Below are positions 15,475 through 22,850 of a stretch of DNA of 34,265 nt, piece after piece. Every line of letters begins with the position of its first letter. The first letter of the stretch is position 1. The stretch comes from Sphaerochaetaceae bacterium. Lineage in GTDB: Bacteria > Spirochaetota > Spirochaetia > Sphaerochaetales > Sphaerochaetaceae. The notes beneath the pieces are model-generated. The model worked only from the letters and a program-made list of their open reading frames with translations. It made no database searches and was not told the DNA's origin. The stretch spans positions 1-34,265 of the forward strand of contig JAKSPE010000018.1 in the NCBI GenBank assembly GCA_024405015.1. The letters run 5' to 3'. The translations under genes and the position numbers were made by a program.

Positions 15475-16757
15475 TTATTTTCGGCTATGGTCTTCATGGA
15501 GATGGCTTTGACAGTGCCATGTATTTCCTTTCCCATGAAGACAATGTCATAGTAACAGACATACGTACTCGAGAGATGCTTGGAGAATCCATCGACTATC
15601 TGGAGTCCAAGGGTGCTGTCATTCACTGTGGCGGTCACATGACCGAGGACTTTCTCTGGGCCGATGTCGTCATAAAAACCCCTTCCATCCGCCTCACAAA
15701 CGAATTCCTTGCCTATTCCAGAAGAACTGAAAACGACCTCACCTTCTGCACAACACGAGCGGAAATCTCAAATGTGAAGATCATCTGCGTCACCGGAGCC
15801 CGCAACAAGACCACAACCGCAGCTGCCATCTGCCATGTCATCAACAAGCTTGGCGGAAAGGCACACATGGTCGGCAACATGGGAATCTCAGCTTTCAGCG
15901 AGCTGGAACGCTGGGACAATGGCGACATTCCGCAGTACCTTGTCGTGGAAATGTCAGCCTGGCAGGCCCGTGACATCTACAATTTCATGAAAGGCAACAT
16001 CCCTCACGTTGAGGTCTCCGTCATCACAAGCGTCTACGACCAGAGTCCTAGTGAAACCAGCATGCAAAACGGTGACATCAACAAGATCGGCGAGTTCAAC
16101 CACCATGCCAATCACATCGTCTGCCCTACGGAGATCAAGGAATCCATCAAGAAACTTGCCGCCAAGAAGGCCAAGAACATCTCAACCATCGAAAGCACAG
16201 CAAAAGCAAAGTCCAAGGCCATTGCAGACAAGTACTCCCCTGCCTTTGCAGTTCTGCGTAAGCTTGGATTCAGTGCAGGACAGATCAATGGAGCACTGAA
16301 GAGCTACAAGGGAAACCCAGGACGCAACGAGATGATACTCAGAACGGAAAACGCCATGTTCATCAACGACAGCTCCGCCATCATCCCAGCTGCTGTCAAC
16401 TTCACCATGGACAACTATGAAAGCCTTCCGGTACACCTCATCTGCGGAGGTTCGGACAGCACACTGGAGCCAACTGAGATGCTCAGGGCTCTGAAGGCCG
16501 CAGCATCGATTCATCTATTGGAGGGATCGTTTACCACAAAGAAACTCATCCCGATGCTCAAAAAGCGCAGAATCGCCTTTAACGGTCCCTATACACAAAT
16601 GGAGGAGGCCGTTTCATCAGCCTCCTCTCGTCTTGATCCTGAAACAAAGATGCTTCAGATCGTTCTTCTTTCGCCGGGAGCATCCTCCTACGAATTCTTC
16701 AGCAACGAATTCAAGCGTGGCGAATGCTTCAACAACGCGGTTCTCAAACAGAACTAG
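15465..16757 (+). CDS. Divergent MurD-like Mur ligase
   Basis: A 430-residue ATP-dependent amide ligase with the three-domain plan of MurD (UDP-MurNAc-L-Ala:D-Glu ligase): an N-terminal Rossmann-like segment (MNVLIFGYG), a central ATPase and a C-terminal domain ending LSPGASSYEFFSNEFKRGECF, close to the MurD closing motif. Several key positions deviate. The P-loop reads TGARNKTTT (110-118) instead of TGTNGKTTT; the PHRLE-like motif is PGRNEM (285-290); NDSKAT is NDSSAI (301-306), losing the lysine; EMSAWQ (162-167) replaces E-x-S-S-[FY]-Q. It may be a specialised paralogue, a ligase with another substrate, or a weakened enzyme. GAGG lies 5 bases before the ATG. Confidence 0.8.
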   Translation: MNVLIFGYGLHGDGFDSAMYFLSHEDNVIVTDIRTREMLGESIDYLESKGAVIHCGGHMTEDFLWADVVIKTPSIRLTNEFLAYSRRTENDLTFCTTRAEISNVKIICVTGARNKTTTAAAICHVINKLGGKAHMVGNMGISAFSELERWDNGDIPQYLVVEMSAWQARDIYNFMKGNIPHVEVSVITSVYDQSPSETSMQNGDINKIGEFNHHANHIVCPTEIKESIKKLAAKKAKNISTIESTAKAKSKAIADKYSPAFAVLRKLGFSAGQINGALKSYKGNPGRNEMILRTENAMFINDSSAIIPAAVNFTMDNYESLPVHLICGGSDSTLEPTEMLRALKAAASIHLLEGSFTTKKLIPMLKKRRIAFNGPYTQMEEAVSSASSRLDPETKMLQIVLLSPGASSYEFFSNEFKRGECFNNAVLKQN

Positions 16758-16776
16758 GTCGACTGATCAGCCGACC
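16757..16776. repeat. 20-bp near-perfect palindrome at a convergent junction
   Basis: GGTCG-ACTGATCAGC-CGACC reads as its own complement except for one pair. It covers the last base of the MurD-like stop and the metG stop, which converge here with only nine bases between. It could act as a bidirectional hairpin, though no U run follows on either strand. Confidence 0.4.
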
Positions 16777-19046
16777 GGTCCATTCAGATATTTTTTAGCA
16801 GAAACAGTCTTACCCTCTGGGGATACGAACTTGTGTCCGTCGACCTCGAGATAGCCGTCCTTTGTGTACAGAGGCATCTCAAAGAAGTGGTCAGGCTTGA
16901 CATAGCAAAGCTCTGCAGGGTTCTTGAAACCTTCTGGAACAAGGTTGGTTCCAGCTGGGATATCGTCTGCAAACAGGACTTCACAGGTCTCGTGCTCAGC
17001 AGCATTCGGATCCTGAGCGGCAAGCAGCATACCGTTGCTCTTCACGCCACGGAAGTTTGCTGGCTTGAGGTTGTTCACCAGAACGATGTTGTGGCCCAGA
17101 AGCTCCTCTTCCTTGTAGTAAGGGACGATGGAGGAGACGATGGTTCTGAGCTCTGGCTCACCAGTGTCCAGACCGAGGATGTACAGGTACTCTCCGTTTG
17201 GATGGCGGTCGATCTTGGTGATCTTGCTGACGGTAAGGCGGACTCTGTCAGCGAACTTCTCAGCAACGCTCTTGTTGGCCTCTGCCTCACGTGCTGCCTG
17301 TGCAGCAGCCTTTGCAGCCTCACGCTTTGCATCCTTGGCAGCCTTTGCATCAGAGCCCTGGGAAGGAGCCTTGGCAGCTTCCTGCTTCTTCTCCTCGCGC
17401 TCTGCCTGGCTTCCGCTGTAGCGATCCTTCAGCTCATCGATTCTAGCATCCTCAAGCTTTGTGAACAGCAGGCTGATGTCACCAATCTGGATGGCCTTGG
17501 AATAGTCGCACAGGTCTGCCCACTTGCAGTTGTCCTGTCCAAGGAATCCAAGAAGAGTCTTGGATGTGGATGGCATGTAAGGCTGGATCATGATGCCAAG
17601 GTCTCTGATCAGTCCGACCAGTGTTCTGAGAATGGCCTTTGCCTTCTCAGGATCGGTGTTTCTGAGCTTCCATGGCTCGGAATCCTGGAAAGCCTTGTTA
17701 CCGATGCTGGACAGAGCGAAGATGGTTCTGAGCGCATCTCTTTCATCCGCACGCTCGAGCATAGCGGTGATCTCGTCTTCCTTCTCGCGGATCTGTGAGA
17801 CAAGAGCCTCATCCAAGGCACCCTCGCCGAGGTTTCCGTCGAAGAATCTCTTGACAAATGTGAGTGTTCGGTTGACCAGGTTGGAAAGGTTTCCGATCAG
17901 TTCACCGTTGACCTTCTCCTGCAGATCCTTCCATGTGAAGGTGAAGTCTGCATTCTCAGGTCTGTTGTAGTACATGTAGAAACGCCAGACATCTGCTGGG
18001 ATGCCAGTCTCCTGGACATCGTTTCCGAAGACACCGATTCCCCTACTCTTGGAGAACTTTCCACCCTCGTAGTTGAGGTACTCGGTGGAGCTCATATGAT
18101 GGAGCATGGTCCACTTCTGGCCTGTTGCAAGCTGGGAAGCTGGGAACACGACGGTGTGGAATGGGATGTTATCCTTTCCGATGAACTGGAAAAGCTCGGT
18201 GTTATCCGGATCGAGCCACCAGGACTTCCAGTCGTCGGTGTAGTTGGCAGAGATGGAGACATAGCCGATTGGAGCATCGAACCAGACATAGAAAACCTTG
18301 TTCTCGTAACCCTCTTTTGGAACAGGGATTCCCCACTTGAGGTCACGTGTGATGCAGCGCTCCTTCAGTCCGTTCTTGATCCAGCTCTTGGTGACCTGGA
18401 CAGCATTCTTGGCCCAGAAGCCACGCTCAGAGGCCTCGTCCATCCAGCTTTCGAGAAGTGGAAGAATCTTCGGCAGATCAAGATAGAGGTGCTTTGTCTT
18501 TCTGATTACTGGGGTTGTTCCACAGACCATGCAGCGTGGATTGACCAGCTCGGTTGGGTCCAGAAGTGTCTGGCAGGCATCACACTGGTCTCCTCTTGCA
18601 TCTGGAGAGCCGCAGTGTGGGCAGGTACCCTCAACAAAACGGTCGGCCAAAAAACGGTCACAATGTGGACAGTAAAGCTGCTCAGTCTCCTTCTCGGTGA
18701 TGTAGCCGTTGGCATCACATCGCTTGAAGATGTCCTGAACGATCTCTGTCTGCTTTGGTGTTGAGGTTCTTCCGAAGTAGTCGAAATCGATGTTGAACCA
18801 CTTGTAGATGTCTCTGTGGATGGCATGGTAGTGGTCACAGAGCTCACGAGGTGTGACACCTTCCTTGGCAGCTCTGGTCTCGGTAGCTGTACCGTATTCA
18901 TCTGTACCGCAGACATAGAGGGTCTGATAGCCTCTAAGGCGACAGAAACGAGCAAATACATCCGCAGAAAGGACCTGTGTCAGGTTTCCAAGATGCGGAA
19001 TGTTGTTAACGTATGGCAATGCGCTTGTAATCAGTCTTTTTTTCAT
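16767..19046 (-). CDS. metG: Methionyl-tRNA synthetase MetG
   Basis: A 759-residue class I synthetase that charges tRNA-Met. The HIGH equivalent is PHLGN (17-21) and the KMSKS equivalent is KFSKS (330-334). Four CxxC pairs (126-129, 142-145, 155-158, 172-175) form the two-knuckle zinc insert of the long MetRS type. The anticodon domain ends near 550, then an Ala/Lys/Glu-rich linker (about 560-610) leads to a C-terminal tRNA-binding OB fold (about 655-759), all in one chain. The ATG at 19046 has no Shine-Dalgarno sequence, and a -10 box ends 12 bases upstream, so the mRNA is probably leaderless or nearly so. Confidence 0.97.
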   Translation of the reverse strand: MKKRLITSALPYVNNIPHLGNLTQVLSADVFARFCRLRGYQTLYVCGTDEYGTATETRAAKEGVTPRELCDHYHAIHRDIYKWFNIDFDYFGRTSTPKQTEIVQDIFKRCDANGYITEKETEQLYCPHCDRFLADRFVEGTCPHCGSPDARGDQCDACQTLLDPTELVNPRCMVCGTTPVIRKTKHLYLDLPKILPLLESWMDEASERGFWAKNAVQVTKSWIKNGLKERCITRDLKWGIPVPKEGYENKVFYVWFDAPIGYVSISANYTDDWKSWWLDPDNTELFQFIGKDNIPFHTVVFPASQLATGQKWTMLHHMSSTEYLNYEGGKFSKSRGIGVFGNDVQETGIPADVWRFYMYYNRPENADFTFTWKDLQEKVNGELIGNLSNLVNRTLTFVKRFFDGNLGEGALDEALVSQIREKEDEITAMLERADERDALRTIFALSSIGNKAFQDSEPWKLRNTDPEKAKAILRTLVGLIRDLGIMIQPYMPSTSKTLLGFLGQDNCKWADLCDYSKAIQIGDISLLFTKLEDARIDELKDRYSGSQAEREEKKQEAAKAPSQGSDAKAAKDAKREAAKAAAQAAREAEANKSVAEKFADRVRLTVSKITKIDRHPNGEYLYILGLDTGEPELRTIVSSIVPYYKEEELLGHNIVLVNNLKPANFRGVKSNGMLLAAQDPNAAEHETCEVLFADDIPAGTNLVPEGFKNPAELCYVKPDHFFEMPLYTKDGYLEVDGHKFVSPEGKTVSAKKYLNGPVG

Positions 19047-19055
19047 AGCGCATAT

Positions 19056-19094
19056 ATATTATACAAGCGGACCGTTTTGTTCAACGGTCCGCTT
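19056..19094 (-). promoter_or_regulatory. hflC terminator with embedded metG promoter
   Basis: AAGCGGACCGTT (19065-19076) and AACGGTCCGCTT (19083-19094) form a perfect 12-bp stem just after hflC. On the minus strand TTGAAC (19079-19084) covers the loop and is followed by TAATAT (19056-19061) at 17 bases, or by the perfect TATAAT (19058-19063) at 15 bases. No U run follows, so termination may be partial. Transcription would start about 3-6 bases before the metG ATG. Confidence 0.7.
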
Positions 19095-19101
19095 GCCAAA
19101 G

Positions 19102-20082
19102 TCATTTTTCTGTTCCGTAAAGGATGTCGAAGTATTGCATGTCAGTACTCAACACCTTGTCCATGCCAGGAATCGTCTGTCGGTAGGACTCAAGGCTTCT
19201 CCACAGCTCGAAGAAGTATGGGTCAAGCTCATAGGCTTCGGCATAGATCCTTGTTGCCTCGGCATCGGCCTCACCCTTGACGGTTTCGGCTGTTGCATAA
19301 GCATTGGACAGGATGGACATCTGCTCACTTGTGGTCTTACCAGCCCACTGTGCAAGCTGTCCACGACCGTAGGAACGGTAAGCTTCAGCAATCTGGCTTC
19401 GCTCTTTGATCATTCGCTGGTAAACGCTTTCGGTAAGGTCATCGGAATAGCGGATCTGGCGAATGATGACGTCGATCAGCTTGATGCCGTACTCCTCGGT
19501 GTAGCTGCTGGCAGTCTCAAGCATCTTCTTGGAAAGACCTTCTCGACCGGTCTTGATGGTCTCCTGTGTGGTATTGGAGACGGTCAAGGCTCTGAGCTTC
19601 TCTGCTGCGGCTGCGTCATCTATGCTGGAAACATCCTCTTCAATGGTGATCTCATTGATGCGGTTGCTGTTTCGAACGGCCTCGTTCAGGTAGTTCTCGG
19701 AAATGACGGTTCGGATGGTGGAATCCAGAATGTCATCCAGTCTGAGCTGTGCGTTCTCAACGGTCTTGACGGTCTCATAGAACTTCAGAGGATCGCTGAT
19801 GACCCAGCGGCTGGTCGGATCGACGTAGATGAACTGGTTCTCCTTGGTTGGAATGCGCTGTGCATCACCATCCCAAGAGAGCATCTTTGCGGAATACTTT
19901 GTGACAGTATCCACGAAAGGCATCTTGAACTTGAGTCCGGAAGTGGTCTGGACATCGACAATTTTACCGAATCTTGTCACAACGGACTGCTCGCCTTCAG
20001 AGACGATGTAGAATGGTCCCAGAATGAAGATAGCAGCGATGATGACAACAATAACGCCAAGAGAGATAAGTAATTTCTTCAT
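19102..20082 (-). CDS. hflC: HflC, SPFH/band-7 membrane protein
   Basis: A 326-residue protein with one N-terminal membrane anchor (about residues 4-26) and an SPFH domain (IVSEGEQSVVTRFGKIVDV, GLKFKMPFVDTV). HflC and HflK form a large cage-like complex around FtsH protease in the inner membrane and modulate its access to substrates. The C-terminal region has the long Ala/Glu-rich helix of the family (AYRSYGRGQLAQWAGKTTSEQ). The start at 20082 is 2 bases from the hflK stop, with GGGAGG 9 bases upstream; a TTG two codons earlier is not needed. No ftsH is nearby. Confidence 0.94.
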   Translation of the reverse strand: MKKLLISLGVIVVIIAAIFILGPFYIVSEGEQSVVTRFGKIVDVQTTSGLKFKMPFVDTVTKYSAKMLSWDGDAQRIPTKENQFIYVDPTSRWVISDPLKFYETVKTVENAQLRLDDILDSTIRTVISENYLNEAVRNSNRINEITIEEDVSSIDDAAAAEKLRALTVSNTTQETIKTGREGLSKKMLETASSYTEEYGIKLIDVIIRQIRYSDDLTESVYQRMIKERSQIAEAYRSYGRGQLAQWAGKTTSEQMSILSNAYATAETVKGEADAEATRIYAEAYELDPYFFELWRSLESYRQTIPGMDKVLSTDMQYFDILYGTEK

Positions 20083-20084
20083 AA

Positions 20085-21113
20085 TCAATTGCCTCCCTTT
20101 GTGATGTCTGCGATCGGCAGGAAGTTCTCCAGTGACTTGTCAACCAGTGTCAGTGTGCCACTGCCATGGGAAAGCACATCTTCCATAGCCTCGATGTAAA
20201 GGCGCTCTGCTGTGATGGCAGGGCTCTTCTCATACTCGGAAAGGACGCTCTTGAATCTTGCGACGTCACCGATTGCGGTGTTGACGCGCTCGGAAGCGTA
20301 ACCTTCGGCCTCCTGGATGATCTTGTTGGCCTCACCTTCAGCAGCAGGAATGACGCTGTTGTAGCTCTGCTTACCTTCGTTGATGTACTTGTTCATATCC
20401 TGGATGGCCTTGTTGACATCCTCAAATGCATCCTGGACGGCACCGGCTGGTGGAACGACGTCCTGCAGTTTGACGGTGACAATCTTGATACCCATGTCAT
20501 AGGAATCCAGTGTCTTCTGCAGCATCTTCTCAGCCTCGACTTCCATGGATGTTCGCTGGCTTGTCATGATGCTGAGAATCGGAAGGTCTCCGACAATCTG
20601 GTTCATGACAGATCTTGAGATATCGCTGATGGTCTGCTTCTGGTTGTTCACGTTGAACAGCCACTTGTAAGGATCTTCGATCTTGTACTGGACGATCCAC
20701 TGGATGTCAACAATGTTGAGGTCTCCGGTAAGCATGGTGGACTCACTTGAATAACTTGAGTAGTTATAAGAAGTTGAAGTGCCATAAAGGTTACCGGCAT
20801 TGGTGGATCTGTACCCGAATGTCATGGTCTGGACCACCTGGGTCTCGACCGTGTAGCTCGTATCGATTCCAAACGGAAGCTTGTACTGAAGTCCTGGTCC
20901 GACAGTCTTAAGATATTTTCCGAAACGGAGAATCACAGCCTGCTCGGTCTGGTCAACAACGATGAAGCTAGTAGAGAAAATTGCGACGATGGCAATTACG
21001 ATGATTGCAAAAATCAGAATCTTTGGTGAGAATCTGAAGCTGCGACCTGAACCGTTGTGGCTTGGGCCCCTGTCCTCGGACTGGTTAGGCTCCTGGTAGA
21101 AGTTAAAAGCCAT
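20085..21113 (-). CDS. hflK: HflK, SPFH/band-7 membrane protein
   Basis: A 342-residue partner of HflC. It has a short polar N-terminus (MAFNFYQEPNQSEDRG), one membrane segment (about 28-50), and an SPFH domain (VVDQTEQAVILRFGKYLKTVGPGLQYKLPFGID). The KLQDVVPPAGAVQDAFEDVNKA segment is highly typical of HflK. The proline/glycine-rich N-tail of the enterobacterial protein is much reduced. The start at 21113 was chosen for GGAGGG four bases upstream; an open frame extends 28 codons further but crosses the promoter. It is followed by hflC with a 2-base gap. Confidence 0.94.
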   Translation of the reverse strand: MAFNFYQEPNQSEDRGPSHNGSGRSFRFSPKILIFAIIVIAIVAIFSTSFIVVDQTEQAVILRFGKYLKTVGPGLQYKLPFGIDTSYTVETQVVQTMTFGYRSTNAGNLYGTSTSYNYSSYSSESTMLTGDLNIVDIQWIVQYKIEDPYKWLFNVNNQKQTISDISRSVMNQIVGDLPILSIMTSQRTSMEVEAEKMLQKTLDSYDMGIKIVTVKLQDVVPPAGAVQDAFEDVNKAIQDMNKYINEGKQSYNSVIPAAEGEANKIIQEAEGYASERVNTAIGDVARFKSVLSEYEKSPAITAERLYIEAMEDVLSHGSGTLTLVDKSLENFLPIADITKGGN

Positions 21114-21158
21114 TTTCCCTCCATGCGGATTTCTCCGCGATTGAATTTCCTTGATGGT

Positions 21159-21197
21159 AATATAATAACAAAATGGCCAAAGAGCAACTTTGGCCAT
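21159..21197 (-). promoter_or_regulatory. Regulator-gene terminator with embedded hflK promoter
   Basis: TGGCCAAAG-type stem (21173-21181 with 21189-21197) terminates the upstream LacI-type gene, with TTTTGTTATT following on the minus strand. The loop holds TTGCTC (21182-21187), 17 bases from TATATT (21159-21164). The hflK transcript would start about 40 bases before its ATG. Confidence 0.7.
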
Positions 21198-21233
21198 CAG
21201 ATTATCAAAATAGGTTTGTCGTAGTCGAATGCA

Positions 21234-21842
21234 TCAGATCTGGTAATGCAGGTAGGATTCCTCTGCTTCTGGTGACGTGACGTCCTTTCCGGAAACGACA
21301 TCGAACAAAAACTGTGCACAATCTGATGTTCTCTTTTCAAGAAGAGATCTCACTTCCTGCTCAGAAACACCCTCAATATTTGTATTGATGGAGATCACTG
21401 GGAGGTGTCTTCTTCTTGCGATATCAAGGAAAGAAGGTTCAATCTCTTCCAAGGTCTTACCAAACAGCATAAAGGCGTCAACAGCACTGTACTTGGAGAA
21501 GAAGGTGTCGGAAAGATGGCTTTCCTTGATCATAGACAGCATGAAACCATGCTGCTCACAAAGATAGTATAGACACATGGTAGGTCTTGCCCACAGAGGA
21601 GCCCTTCCCAATTCATCCGCCAAGAACTCAGGGACCAGCATGCAGATGGTCTTGTAGCGTTCGTCGGTGTCACTGTAGGTATCACCGCTACCCTTGTATC
21701 CCATCTCCTTGGCACACTGCATGATCTTGGCAACAGCTTCTGATGAGATTCTGTTTGGCCAGTTGAATGCAAATGATACTGTTGTCTTGGAGTATCCTGT
21801 CTTTTCTGCAATATCAGAAATTGTGATGCTCTTTTTGCGCAT
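21234..21842 (-). CDS. Truncated LacI/GalR-type regulator
   Basis: A 202-residue protein. Residues 5-50 are a typical LacI helix-turn-helix with hinge (ITISDIAEKTGYSKTTVSFAFNWPNRISSEAVAKI). The rest resembles only the first half of a periplasmic-binding-like effector domain (ICMLVPEF, AVDAFMLFGKT, LPVISINTN) and stops near residue 202, where LacI proteins reach 330-340. No remnant of the missing half is visible downstream before the terminator. It may bind DNA without a full sugar pocket, dimerise differently, or be a decayed gene. AGGGGA precedes the ATG. The regulated gene is unknown; no sugar operon is next to it. Confidence 0.8.
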   Translation of the reverse strand: MRKKSITISDIAEKTGYSKTTVSFAFNWPNRISSEAVAKIMQCAKEMGYKGSGDTYSDTDERYKTICMLVPEFLADELGRAPLWARPTMCLYYLCEQHGFMLSMIKESHLSDTFFSKYSAVDAFMLFGKTLEEIEPSFLDIARRRHLPVISINTNIEGVSEQEVRSLLEKRTSDCAQFLFDVVSGKDVTSPEAEESYLHYQI

Positions 21843-21892
21843 AGTTTAGTCCCCTAACTCTTGTTTTTTTGCTTTTTTTCCCAATGGAGACT

Positions 21893-21922
21893 ATACTAGA
21901 CTACTATTGCTTATCCCGTCAA
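21893..21922 (-). promoter_or_regulatory. Promoter of the LacI-type gene
   Basis: On the minus strand TTGACG (21917-21922), 18 bases, TAGTAT (21893-21898). The region between the -10 box and the gene has repeated ACTA motifs but no clear palindromic operator. Confidence 0.55.
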
Positions 21923-21962
21923 TTTTTTCCTAAACAAATTTTACAAACTTTTAGTAGAAGTT

Positions 21963-22412
21963 TCACAAGGACACAAGTGTGATGGAAACATCCTCAAAAC
22001 CGTTTGCGGTAAACGTAAGCTGTGTCAGGCCTTGTGCCTTGACGGAGCCGTCGACAGACAAGGTGATGATGAGACTGCAGGAGTCCCCTTCACTGACATC
22101 TGCCATATCATAGATCAGAGAGAACGGAAGCGGAAACTTCTGGATGTTGCGGTAGCGAAGATGTGAGATCTCCGTCATAAGTCCTGTGATGGCATCGGTC
22201 TTCATCAGAGAGATGTCCAGGATGTCTGATGTGGACGGAAAGAAGAAACCAGCACCATAGTTCACGGTCCCCATGAGGTGGCCGTTGACGTGCTCGGTCT
22301 GCTGTGTCTGCCTGAGACTGAACTGGGTAGCAGCCTGCGGTTTGGTGCTGCGACAGGCAACAAGCAAGGAGAGAGTTAGAACTGTCAGTAAAAACCAACG
22401 GATCCTCTTCAC
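21963..22412 (-). CDS. YbaY/YscW-type lipoprotein
   Basis: A 149-residue lipoprotein with a lipobox LLVAC (acylated Cys at residue 20). The mature region, GTVNYGAGFFFPSTSDILDISLMKTD followed by FPLPFSLIYDMADVSEGDSCSLIITLSVDG, is a good match for the YbaY/YscW beta-sandwich family, whose members include envelope-maintenance lipoproteins. The start is GTG at 22412, one base after the ArsR stop, with GAGGTC upstream inside arsR, so translation is coupled. It is likely controlled by the ArsR protein. Its precise function is unknown. Confidence 0.72.
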   Translation of the reverse strand: MKRIRWFLLTVLTLSLLVACRSTKPQAATQFSLRQTQQTEHVNGHLMGTVNYGAGFFFPSTSDILDISLMKTDAITGLMTEISHLRYRNIQKFPLPFSLIYDMADVSEGDSCSLIITLSVDGSVKAQGLTQLTFTANGFEDVSITLVSL

Positions 22413-22413
22413 G

Positions 22414-22731
22414 TCAGACCTCTGGTCCTATGGTCTCTTCGTAATGCTCGGTTCCGAGATTGAGGATTCTGGAGATGTGCTCATCGTTGAGGCTGTAGAT
22501 GACGTTCTTGCCGTCCTTTCTCCAGCGAACAAGTCTTGCGACGCGAAGAAGCTTCAGATGCTGGCTTGCAACCGATGGGGAGATGCCGAGACTGGAGGAG
22601 ATGGTGTTGACATTTGCCTCACCCTCATCGAGAAGGTAGAGGATCTTGAGTCTTGTCGGGTCACCGAAAACCTTGAAGAAATCAGCAATGTCTGTCACTT
22701 CCTCTTCAGGAAGCAGGTTGGTCATGTCCAT
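22414..22731 (-). CDS. ArsR/SmtB-family metal-responsive regulator
   Basis: A 105-residue winged-helix repressor. The recognition helix is about SVASQHLKLLR (53-63), followed by the wing (RWRKDGKNVIYSL). The C-terminal helix carries D83, H85, H96 and E99, spaced as in the alpha-5 zinc site of SmtB, CzrA and ZiaR (DxHx10Hx2E). No alpha-3 cysteine motif is present, so arsenic or cadmium sensing through that site is unlikely. Zinc or cobalt sensing is therefore predicted. It heads a two-gene operon with the YbaY-type lipoprotein. GGGAGA lies 6 bases before the ATG. Confidence 0.88.
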   Translation of the reverse strand: MDMTNLLPEEEVTDIADFFKVFGDPTRLKILYLLDEGEANVNTISSSLGISPSVASQHLKLLRVARLVRWRKDGKNVIYSLNDEHISRILNLGTEHYEETIGPEV

Positions 22732-22751
22732 AAGAGTCTCCCACGTGATGA

Positions 22752-22810
22752 ATTATAGGATAAAAAGAGTTGTATGAAAAGTTAATTGAGGATAAGTTAC
22801 TTAATATACT
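22752..22810. promoter_or_regulatory. Divergent promoters of the arsR pair and the dehydrogenase operon
   Basis: On the minus strand a perfect TATAAT (22752-22757) lies 17 bases from TTTTCA (22775-22780). On the plus strand TTAATT (22782-22787) lies 17 bases from TATACT (22805-22810). The two -35 boxes are almost adjacent, so a protein bound between them could control both directions. No clear SmtB-type 12-2-12 operator was found. Confidence 0.55.
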
Positions 22811-22850
22811 AATGCAATTTGCGAAGCTGAAAGGCTTCCTGGAGGATATT

